A model generated the notes under the pieces. That model worked only from the letters and a program-made list of their open reading frames with translations. It did no database searches and was not told where the DNA came from. Shown one piece after another: positions 6,914 through 13,472 of a DNA stretch of 20,872 nt (its first letter is position 1; every line of letters begins with the position of its first letter). The position numbers were made by a program, and so were the translations under genes. The DNA is from Pararhodospirillum photometricum DSM 122 (GTDB taxonomy: Bacteria > Pseudomonadota > Alphaproteobacteria > Rhodospirillales > Rhodospirillaceae). The stretch is taken from the NCBI RefSeq assembly GCF_000284415.1, contig NC_017059.1:1557213-1578084 (forward strand), in the 5' to 3' direction.

Positions 6914-6938
6914 CGCCGGGGGCCCTCTCCCGGCGTTT
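6914..6938 (+). terminator. Hairpin after hom
   Basis: CGCCGGG (6914-6920) and CCCGGCG (6929-6935) form a perfect 7-bp stem with an 8-base loop followed by TTT. It lies 46 bases after the hom stop and 55 bases before glpX. It could be a weak intrinsic terminator or attenuator between the two genes. Confidence 0.4.
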
Positions 6939-6992
6939 GGCTCCTTGATCCCCCCTGTCTCCCCGTTGTGGCGAGAAGAAGGAGTTTGCTCC

Positions 6993-8006
6993 GTGTCGGC
7001 TGGTTTTCGATACGAGAATGACCCCGCCCTGGCAGCCGCCCTGGACCGTAATCTGGCCCTGGATGTGGCCCGCGTCACCGAGGCGGCGGCCCTGGCTGCG
7101 GCCCGGCACATGGGCCGAGGCGATGAACGCGCCGCCGATCTGGCGGCCACCAGCGCCATGCGCGAGGCCCTGACTGCCGTCCCCATGGACGGCGCGATTA
7201 CCGTGGGCCCGGCCGCCGATCCCGACGAGGGCCTGTTCCGGCTGGGCGAAAAGGCCGGCAACGGGCAAGGTCCGGCCCTTGATGTGGGCGTAACCCCCCT
7301 GGAGGGCGGCACCATCTGCGCCATGGGCGCCCCCAATGCCACGGCGTGCATGGCTCTCGCGCCCAAGGGCGGCTTGCTGGCGGTGCCCCCGGTCTACATG
7401 GAAAAGATCGCGGTCGGCCCTGGCGTCCCGCCCGGCACGGTGAGCCTCGCCGCCGATCCGGCCGAGAACGCCAAGGCGCTCGCCGCCGCCCGAGGCGTGC
7501 CGGTCGCCTCCTTGCTGGTCTGCGTGCTGGACCGCCCGCGCAACGAAGGCGTGATCGACCGCCTGCGCGAGGTCGGGGCGCGCATCACCCTCATTTCCGA
7601 CGGCGACGTGTCGGGCGTCATCGCCGTGGGCCTGCCGGAAACCGGCGTGGACATGTACATCGGCTCCGGCGGCGCCGCCGAGGGTGTGCTGGCCGCCGCC
7701 GGCCTGCGCTGCCTGGGGGGCTTCATGGAGGGCCGCCTGCTCGTGCGCTCCGACGCCGAAAAGGCTGCCGTGCGCGCCGCCGTGGGCGATCCCGCCCGCA
7801 TCCTCTCCCTCGACGATCTGGTGCCGGGCGAAGCCATGTTCGCCGCCACCGGCGTGACCGACGGCACCTTGTTGCGCGGCGTGCGCCTGCATGCCGACAG
7901 TGCCCGGTCTTATACGCTGGTCATGCGCTCGCGCACCCGCTCGATCCGGCTCATCGACACCCGGCACGATCTGCGCCACGATCCTCGGCACGATCCGGCC
8001 CATTAG
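6993..8006 (+). CDS. glpX: GlpX-type (class II) fructose-1,6-bisphosphatase, divergent active site
   Basis: The product is 337 residues from GTG 6993, which has GAAGGAG nine bases upstream. Family landmarks are LDVARVTEAAALAAA, GRGDERAADLAATSAMREAL, PPVYMEKIAVGPG, ISDGDVSGVIA, GSGGAAEGVLAAAGLRC and FAATGVTDGTLLRGV. The family hydrolyses fructose 1,6-bisphosphate in gluconeogenesis and the Calvin cycle. Of the E. coli metal ligands D33, E57, D85, E88 and E213, the first and the last two are kept (D49, E104, E230). The GEGE-type loop reads VGPAADPDEG, so E57 becomes P73, and V-D-P-x-E-G reads VTPLEGG, so D85 becomes T101. The protein ends in an odd RHDLRHDPRHDPAH tail. Activity may be altered. 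It sits between hom and recJ. Confidence 0.88.
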   Translation: MSAGFRYENDPALAAALDRNLALDVARVTEAAALAAARHMGRGDERAADLAATSAMREALTAVPMDGAITVGPAADPDEGLFRLGEKAGNGQGPALDVGVTPLEGGTICAMGAPNATACMALAPKGGLLAVPPVYMEKIAVGPGVPPGTVSLAADPAENAKALAAARGVPVASLLVCVLDRPRNEGVIDRLREVGARITLISDGDVSGVIAVGLPETGVDMYIGSGGAAEGVLAAAGLRCLGGFMEGRLLVRSDAEKAAVRAAVGDPARILSLDDLVPGEAMFAATGVTDGTLLRGVRLHADSARSYTLVMRSRTRSIRLIDTRHDLRHDPRHDPAH

Positions 8007-8013
8007 AATTAAT

Positions 8014-8120
8014 GGGAGGCACGGCCTCCCCAGACCCCTCAATCCCTGGGACTTTCTTCCTCCAAAGGAAGGGCCGTGGACTTTTAAAGGACCGAGGAGT
8101 CTGGGGAGGCCGTGCCTCCC
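8014..8120. repeat. 107-bp MITE-like element with 27-bp terminal inverted repeats
   Basis: The left end (8014-8040) and right end (8094-8120) are inverted copies that match at 26 of 27 positions. Each end is itself a small palindrome (GGGAGGC-ACG-GCCTCCC at 8014-8030; CTGGGGAGGC-CGT-GCCTCCCCAG at 8101-8123). The 53-bp centre shows no coding capacity. It fills most of the glpX-recJ gap. It is built from two copies of the palindrome family seen at 28, 10024, 12886 and 18077. Confidence 0.7.
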
Positions 8121-8183
8121 CAGCCTGCCTTCCGATCACGCCAAAGGACGCCAGTCCGACCCTCCCGGCCTTGGAACCTGCTT

Positions 8184-8280
8184 GTGAACACCATCCCCGT
8201 GCCTTCCCCCCCCCACCCTTCTCGGGGTCGAACGCTCGGCCGGCGGCCGGCGCTGGACCCAGCGGGCCTACGACGACCGC
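8184..8280 (+). other. recJ: Probable true 5' end of recJ, split by a nine-C run
   Basis: GTG 8184 opens a frame reading VNTIPVPSP up to the C run at 8206-8214. Downstream of the run, RecJ-like residues (TLLGVERSAGGRRW) are in the next frame and join the recJ frame directly. Removing one C fuses both parts into a standard RecJ N-terminus. As given, translation from GTG would leave the frame. Confidence 0.55.
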
Positions 8281-9987
8281 ATGGCCCTCGCCATCAGCCA
8301 ACGGCTTGCCATGCCGGAAATCCTGGGCCGGGTCCTGGCCGGACGCGGCGTGACGCCGGAAGAAGCCGAAGCCTACCTCGATCCCAAGTTGGCAACCTTC
8401 CTGCCCGACCCCAGCCATCTGCTAGACATGGACCGGGCCGTGGACCGCTTGGTTCAGGCGATCGACGCCAACGAAACCCTGGGCATTTTCGGCGACTACG
8501 ACGTGGACGGCGCCACCTCGACCGCCCTGCTCCACCGGTTTTTCCGGGCACTCGGGGTCACGGTGCTGGTGCATATTCCCGACCGCCAACGCGAAGGCTA
8601 CGGCCCCAACGGCCCCGCCTTGCGCCGGCTGGCCGAGGCGGGCGCCCGGGTGGTGGTCTGCGTGGACTGCGGCGTCAGCGCCTTTGCCGCTTTAGAGGAA
8701 GCCCGGACCATCGGCCTGCAGGTGATCGTCTGTGACCACCACGAGGCCAGAACCACCCTGCCGCCGGCGCTCGCCATCATCAATCCCAAGCGCCTGGACG
8801 AAACCAGCCCGCATCCGCATTTGGCGGCGGTCGGCGTAGCGTTTTTGCTGGCGGTCGGGGTCAATCGCCGCTTGCGCGAAATCGGCTGGTACACCCAAAA
8901 ATCCGTCACGCCCCCCGACCTGATGAGCCTCCTCGATCTGGTCGCGCTCGGCACGGTCTGCGACATGGTGCCCCTGGTCGGCGTCAACCGGGCCTTGGTC
9001 CGCCAGGGCCTCAAGGTGATGGCGCGCGGCCAGCGTCCCGGTCTGGTCGCCTTGGCCGAGGTCTCGGGGATCAAGGAAGCGCTGGGCACCTTCCATCTCG
9101 GCTTCCTGCTGGGGCCCCGGGTCAACGCCGGCGGCCGGGTTGGCGAGGCGCCGATGGGCGAGGCCCTGCTGTCTTGCGATGACCCGGTGGCCTGCCTCGA
9201 CATGGCCCGCCATCTCGACGCCTGGAACGGGGCGCGCAAGGACATCGAAAACGATGTGCTGCTCCAGGCCATCGAGCAGGTCGAGGGCACGCCGCAAGAA
9301 GACGTCCCCCTGGTGTTCGCCCAGGGCCAGGACTGGCATCCCGGTGTGCTCGGCATTGTCGCCAGCCGGCTCAAGGAGCGCTACAACCTGCCGGCCTGCG
9401 CCCTCGCCCTTGAAGGCGGCTACGCCAAGGGCTCGGGCCGCTCGGTTACCGGCATCGACCTCGGGCGGGTCATCATCGCCGCCCGTGAGGCCGGCCTGCT
9501 CGAAGCCGGCGGCGGTCACGCCATGGCGGCCGGCTTCACGGTGGCCGAGGACAAGATCCCCGCCTTCCGCGCGTTTCTCGGGCAACGGCTGGCCGAGCAA
9601 CAGGCCCAAGGCGGCGTCGAGCCGGTCGTTGAACTCGATGGCCTGCTTGATGTGCAAGGCGCCACCCCCGATTTGGTGCGCCTGCTTGAGCGGGCCGGCC
9701 CCTTTGGCAACGGCAACCCCGAGCCCCGCTTCGCCATCGCCCGCGCCCGGATCGTCAAGTCGGATATCGTCGGCCTTGGGCATGTGCGCTGCGTCCTGTC
9801 CGGCCCGAGCGGCGGCTCCCTCAAGGCCATGGCCTTCCGCTCGGCCGATTCCGAGATCGGCCAAACCCTGCTCACCGCCCGGGGCGACACGGTTCACGTT
9901 GTCGGCACCTTGCGCCCGGACACGTGGCAAGGCCGCGATGGCGTTCAACTTTTGATTGAAGATGTCGTTCGGGTCGGGTTCGGCTGA
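8281..9987 (+). CDS. recJ: Single-stranded-DNA-specific exonuclease RecJ, 5' end out of frame
   Basis: The product is 568 residues from ATG 8281. RecJ is a 5'-3' single-strand exonuclease in RecF recombination, mismatch repair and base-excision repair. DHH motif I is GIFGDYDVDGATSTALL (D72, D74, D76), motif II has VVVCVDCG, motif III is CDHHEA (152-154) and motif IV lies in ALGTVCDMVPLVG. The DHHA1 domain ends in GSGRSVTGIDLG and AGGGHAMAAGF, followed by an OB-fold tail. Upstream codons 8218-8280 read LLGVERSAGGRRWTQRAYDD, the normal RecJ N-terminus, but have no start codon before the stop at 8185. GTG 8184 would be in frame if the nine-C run at 8206-8214 had eight. The true protein is probably about 32 residues longer. 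Confidence 0.93.
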   Translation: MALAISQRLAMPEILGRVLAGRGVTPEEAEAYLDPKLATFLPDPSHLLDMDRAVDRLVQAIDANETLGIFGDYDVDGATSTALLHRFFRALGVTVLVHIPDRQREGYGPNGPALRRLAEAGARVVVCVDCGVSAFAALEEARTIGLQVIVCDHHEARTTLPPALAIINPKRLDETSPHPHLAAVGVAFLLAVGVNRRLREIGWYTQKSVTPPDLMSLLDLVALGTVCDMVPLVGVNRALVRQGLKVMARGQRPGLVALAEVSGIKEALGTFHLGFLLGPRVNAGGRVGEAPMGEALLSCDDPVACLDMARHLDAWNGARKDIENDVLLQAIEQVEGTPQEDVPLVFAQGQDWHPGVLGIVASRLKERYNLPACALALEGGYAKGSGRSVTGIDLGRVIIAAREAGLLEAGGGHAMAAGFTVAEDKIPAFRAFLGQRLAEQQAQGGVEPVVELDGLLDVQGATPDLVRLLERAGPFGNGNPEPRFAIARARIVKSDIVGLGHVRCVLSGPSGGSLKAMAFRSADSEIGQTLLTARGDTVHVVGTLRPDTWQGRDGVQLLIEDVVRVGFG

Positions 9988-10023
9988 CGCCGACCATGCG
10001 GGCCGCCGCCCTCAAACTCCCGC

Positions 10024-10045
10024 TTGGGGAGGCGAGCCTCCCCAA
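10024..10045. repeat. Dispersed palindrome between recJ and cas6e, likely bidirectional terminator
   Basis: TTGGGGAGGC (10024-10033), GA, GCCTCCCCAA (10036-10045) is a perfect 10-bp inverted repeat between two convergent genes, 8 bp before the cas6e stop. It is a member of the same family as the copies at 28, 8014, 8101, 12886 and 18077. It could stop transcription from both sides. Confidence 0.7.
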
Positions 10046-10053
10046 ACCCCTCC

Positions 10054-10745
10054 TTAACTCGGCGACGGCAAGGCGATGTGCAGCATGCCGAAGCCAAAGG
10101 CCTTTTGCCGCCCGATCCCTTCCTTCAGGGCTTTCGCGAAGGCAGCCGGGGCGGTGACGGTGAGCTCGCCCTGGAAGCTCAGGCTGCCCACGGTGATGGG
10201 CGAGCGGCCCTTGTTGGGAAAGCGGTGACGCTCGTAGCGCAGGACGCGGGTCTGGTCGTGGTCAAGGTCAAAGCCCAAGACGGCCCCTTGGCGGGCCAGC
10301 CAGTCGCGCCCTACCGGATCGGCGATCTCGTCGGGCGACACATGCCGCTGGCGCTCGGCAGGCAAGGCTTTCCATTCGGCCATCACGGCGTCGTGCGGCC
10401 GTCCACGCTGGCCGGACTGGGCGGCTTTTTCCCACTTGGTCGCCACGGCATTAAGGGCAAAGGCCAAGCGTAGGCCGGATCTCAAAGCGGGCTGAAAGGG
10501 AAGGGTTTCGATCTTCCAGCAGCCCAGCCCATCGACCGGTTGGCGCTCGGAGCGGACCAGGGCCTGGAACGGCTGGCGCTCGGTGACATGAAACAGGAAA
10601 TCCCGCGAGGCGTCGGGAGCATCGGCGAACAAAGTCCAAATCAGCTTGTGGGCAAAGCTGGGGTCGTCGGCCCGCATCCGAGGACCGACCAAGGCAAAAA
10701 AGCCTGGGGGTTGGGCGGAAGCAAGGTGACACGGCTTAGGAACAT
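10054..10745 (-). CDS. cas6e: Cas6e (CasE/Cse3) crRNA endonuclease, frameshifted near its start
   Basis: Cas6e cuts the pre-crRNA at the repeat hairpin and stays in Cascade. The start at ATG 10745 gives MFLSRVTLLPPNPQAF, the standard N-terminus, but this frame then stops early. The rest of the protein is in the next frame: FALVGPRMRADDPSFAHKL, DASRDFLFHVTERQ, and the glycine-rich end GIGRQKAFGFGMLHIAL. The switch falls in a run of six A on the plus strand (10696-10701, T on the coding strand). One more T restores a 230-residue protein. The histidine of SFAHKL is a plausible catalytic residue. The start overlaps the cas5 stop by 10 bases, implying coupled translation. As written it is a broken gene; slippage or a sequencing error would restore it. 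Confidence 0.85.
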
Positions 10746-11572
10746 GGCATGACTCCCTGGGCCTCGGAGCGCACGGCAAAGCGACGCCCCCCCTGATCGA
10801 CGGCCCCCTCGGGGACCACCAGATGGTCGCGGCGTTCGACCAACCGGGCGACCGCCCCGTCCAGGCCGGGAAAATCGGGATCGCTGAGAAAACGGCACTC
10901 GGACCGCTTCTCCTCCCGGAAAGCAAGCCAAGAAGCCAGGGCCGGATGGCGGGAAGCGACGCCGCCATAGGCCGCCAAGGCCGCCAAGGGCCCGCTGGCC
11001 TCAACAAGGGCGGGATCGGGCGGCAGCCCCAGCCCAAACGCCTTGCGCCCGGCGTACAGCGGGAAGACAGGAGCCCGCAAGGCCGCCGCCAGCCCCGGCA
11101 GATCAACCCCCGCGTCCCCGTCGGCGCGCAACCGCACCACCACGGTCCACAGGCCCTCGGCCAGGATTTCCCGGCGAGAGAGCAAGGCGCCCCCGCTCTC
11201 CCCCCCGGCGAGGTCGGCGCGCAACTCGTCGAAGCGACTCATCGGCGATCGGCCCGGAGGCCGCGCCCCCTTGCGCACCGAGCGACTCATCGGCGAGCGG
11301 TCGGGAGGCCGGGTCCCCTTGCGCACCGTATGAAAGTCGGGCGCCGGTTGAACAACGGGCTCATGGTCCACCCGCACCGCCAGCAGCAGCCCAGCCGCCA
11401 GCGGCCCCAACCGCCCGCGTTCCCAGCCCAGCGCCGCCCCCAAAATCCCGACCACCGCCGACTTGCTGGGCGCCGTGTCGGTGGCCTTGTAGGCGGCATT
11501 GCTCGACGACAAGGTGGGGCTGCCCCACGCCCCCAACGGGGCCAAAAGCGTGAAAACCAGATGGCTTGCCAT
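10736..11572 (-). CDS. cas5: Cas5e (CasD), Cascade subunit
   Basis: The product is 278 residues, longer than E. coli CasD (224). In Cascade, Cas5 caps the 5' handle of the crRNA. The N-terminus MASHLVFTLLAPLGAWGSPT followed by APSKSAVVGILGAALGWERG is typical: the first RAMP strand and the PSKSAvvGllgaALG helix. The C-terminal half has EILAEGLWTVVVRLRAD and VFPLYAGRKAFGLGLP, the glycine-rich region. Between residues about 81 and 112 an in-frame duplication repeats VRKGxRPPxRSPMSR twice. The gene starts 9 bases after the cas7 stop and its end overlaps cas6e, so it is part of one operon. Confidence 0.93.
   Translation of the reverse strand: MASHLVFTLLAPLGAWGSPTLSSSNAAYKATDTAPSKSAVVGILGAALGWERGRLGPLAAGLLLAVRVDHEPVVQPAPDFHTVRKGTRPPDRSPMSRSVRKGARPPGRSPMSRFDELRADLAGGESGGALLSRREILAEGLWTVVVRLRADGDAGVDLPGLAAALRAPVFPLYAGRKAFGLGLPPDPALVEASGPLAALAAYGGVASRHPALASWLAFREEKRSECRFLSDPDFPGLDGAVARLVERRDHLVVPEGAVDQGGRRFAVRSEAQGVMPCS
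11234..11329 (-). repeat. 48-bp tandem duplication inside cas5
   Basis: Two direct copies (11234-11281 and 11282-11329) match at 42 of 48 positions. They encode VRKG(T/A)RPP(D/G)RSPMSR twice. The length is a multiple of three, so the frame is kept. The six differences show the duplication is not brand new. Confidence 0.9.
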
Positions 11573-11581
11573 GGCGCTCCC

Positions 11582-12838
11582 TCAGGCCGCGCCGACCGTA
11601 TCGACCGCACCGACCGTCTCGGCGACAAACCGGTGCACCGCGTCCACCGTCCACACCTCTGGCGCGGTGGGTGCGTTGCCCTCGCGCAGTGACGGGGCGG
11701 CGGCAAAGATCAGTGGTTCAAGGGACAGGTCATAAGCGGTGCGCACGGTGTCATAATACTCGCGCAGGCGCTTGGCACTCACCGCCAACAGGTCCTGGCC
11801 CTTTTCGGGCACCACGGGCTCAAGAAAAGCCAGGGCCGCATTGAAGCTGGGGGCAGTGCCTCGGCTGCATAGCAAGTACGCGGCCAGAACGTCCGAGGCA
11901 TAGCTGTTGCGCTTTCCCCCGGGCTGGGCGGCCAGCAAGCCATTAACGAAGGCCAGGGCCGCCTGACGCGCCCGGTCTTTGCCCAGCGACTGGCACAGCG
12001 CCCCCACGTCCAGCACCGCATGCTGATAATAAACGCCAGAGCCAAAAAACGCATAAGAGGTGTGAGCTGCGCCGGTTTCGCCCAAATCTTTGAGTTCTTC
12101 GGCTGCCGAAAAGTAATCACCCTCAATGCTGAAGCGATGGGTCGTGATAGCATGGCTTACCATGCTGGTGGCCTCGACGTTGTGTTTAGCATCGGCCGCC
12201 ACCATGCGACCGAATAGTACCGTATCCTCGTCTAAGTCCTCTTTTGAAAGCAGACTCTTCTTCTCGCACAGCTCGGCACAGAGAGTTTCAGCCTTCTTCC
12301 AAGCATTCTGGCCCGCCTCTCGACAAGCTGCGGCCAAGGTTTTCGTCCAGGCGTCCAGCTTCACCATCTCCTTGGTACTGATGACGAGCGCCTGAGCACT
12401 GCGCAACTCCTCCTCCAGAACGTACAACCGAGCCGTTTTCTCATCGCAGGCCTGTTCCGCCTGGATGCGGGCGATATTGTCCCTGCTCTTCTTCTCCTCC
12501 AAAGCTTTCAAAAACTCGGCCACGGTCTTCTTCTGCGGCTTCTTCCCCCCGCCACCCAGGGCAAAGTTGACCGACAAAGCCGCCAGGATGCGGATCTTTT
12601 CGTCCTCCACCCCAGCCTCGCCCAGGGCGCGCCATGTTATGATCCCGGTTTTGCGGGTGCGGGTAGCACGTTGCAGATCCTGGAAGTGGGGGGACAAGCG
12701 AATGGCCCGTTTTTTGGCCTGGCTGGAAATCCGCCCGCGTACTGTCCCCCCGAACATAGCGGTCTTGGGGCGGCCGTCCTCGTCGCGGTTCACGTTGTGG
12801 GGCGGGTAGACGGTCAACACATGAAAGTCCAGCTTCAT
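11582..12838 (-). CDS. cas7: Cas7e (CasC/Cse4), Cascade backbone subunit
   Basis: The product is 418 residues; E. coli CasC has 363. Six Cas7 copies line the crRNA in Cascade. The N-terminus MKLDFHVLTVYPPHNVNRDE, followed by KTAMFGGTVRGRISSQAKKR, is diagnostic (FGG..R.RiSSQ..KRA). Later landmarks are SHAITTHRFSIEGDYFSA, GAAHTSYAFFGSGVYYQHAV and GGKRNSYASDVL. Residues about 95-205 form a long, charged, helical insert (KKPQKKTVAEFLKALEEKKS onwards) where the E. coli protein is shorter. The start at 12838 is chosen because homology begins there; the upstream frame only reads through the palindrome at 12886. The gene follows cse2 after a 103-bp gap. Confidence 0.95.
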   Translation of the reverse strand: MKLDFHVLTVYPPHNVNRDEDGRPKTAMFGGTVRGRISSQAKKRAIRLSPHFQDLQRATRTRKTGIITWRALGEAGVEDEKIRILAALSVNFALGGGGKKPQKKTVAEFLKALEEKKSRDNIARIQAEQACDEKTARLYVLEEELRSAQALVISTKEMVKLDAWTKTLAAACREAGQNAWKKAETLCAELCEKKSLLSKEDLDEDTVLFGRMVAADAKHNVEATSMVSHAITTHRFSIEGDYFSAAEELKDLGETGAAHTSYAFFGSGVYYQHAVLDVGALCQSLGKDRARQAALAFVNGLLAAQPGGKRNSYASDVLAAYLLCSRGTAPSFNAALAFLEPVVPEKGQDLLAVSAKRLREYYDTVRTAYDLSLEPLIFAAAPSLREGNAPTAPEVWTVDAVHRFVAETVGAVDTVGAA

Positions 12839-12885
12839 CGTGGGATCCTTCCCTTGGAGGGCGATCAAGGTAAGAAAAAGGAAGG

Positions 12886-12907
12886 CTGGGGAGGCGGGCC
12901 TCCCCAG
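12886..12907. repeat. Dispersed palindrome inside the Cascade operon (cse2-cas7 gap)
   Basis: CTGGGGAGGC (12886-12895), GG, GCCTCCCCAG (12898-12907) is a perfect 10-bp inverted repeat flanked by AAGGAAGG and CCCCTCCATTCCTTAAG, matching the copy at 18077 over a longer span. It occupies the only sizeable gap in the operon. Confidence 0.75.
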
Positions 12908-12941
12908 GCCCCTCCATTCCTTAAGAGGAAAGGGATGGGCT

Positions 12942-13472
12942 CTAGGCGTCGGCGGGGGCGGTTTCGTAATAGTCAAGAAAGACTGTTCGACGCGCCCATA
13001 GTCGGCCGTTCGGATGCTCCCAGGACAACACCAGATCGGCCAGGGCTGCCACGTTCACTTGGCGATCAATCTGGTCCACGATCCCGCGCAGCAGGCGCAG
13101 GAACTCGTCCGGGTCCTCTGATCCCAAGAGCAGCCGCAAGCGGTCGGACGACACCAAGGCCTTGCCCCGGACTCCAAGGCTGGCGGCCCGGCGAGCCAAG
13201 GATACCTCGTGATCTTCGTCCACCTCGGCCACGGCCACAGCCACTCGGGCCAAGGCCATCGTGCTAAACGAGGCCAGGGGCAACAGATGCAGGCGCAGGC
13301 GGGAAAATGCTTCCTCCGGCCACACATCGTCGAGACTTTGCGCCCGGCGCAGGGCAGCCCGGGCGCGGCGGTCGTCGGCCAACCTTGCGTGCCATGCCTT
13401 AAGGACGGGAAGTGTGGTGGTTGCCGACTCTTCCTTGGAAAAGTTCAAATATTTTGCGCGTTCAGAAGACAT
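12942..13472 (-). CDS. cse2: Cse2 (CasB), Cascade small subunit
   Basis: The product is 176 residues from ATG 13472. Cse2 forms a dimer that holds the displaced DNA strand in the Cascade R-loop. The protein is all-helical and basic: LPVLKAWHARLADDRRARAA, LRRAQSLDDVWPEEAF, then DPDEFLRLLRGIVDQIDRQV and VNVAALADLVLSWE near the end. These match the conserved R..LRRa.s......a......L and the C-terminal d...La.dl..w features of the family. Its ATG overlaps the cse1 stop (TGATG), indicating coupled translation. The frame extends upstream by 16 residues inside cse1, but ATG 13472 is the natural start. Confidence 0.9.
   Translation of the reverse strand: MSSERAKYLNFSKEESATTTLPVLKAWHARLADDRRARAALRRAQSLDDVWPEEAFSRLRLHLLPLASFSTMALARVAVAVAEVDEDHEVSLARRAASLGVRGKALVSSDRLRLLLGSEDPDEFLRLLRGIVDQIDRQVNVAALADLVLSWEHPNGRLWARRTVFLDYYETAPADA

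Noticed and set aside
6624..8042. Long minus-strand frame opposite hom and glpX
   Set aside because: Composition is that of an antisense shadow, and the plus-strand genes carry all family motifs.
10823..11692. Plus-strand frame opposite cas5 and the cas7 end
   Set aside because: Cas5 and Cas7 motifs are on the minus strand, and this frame is an R/P/Q-rich shadow.
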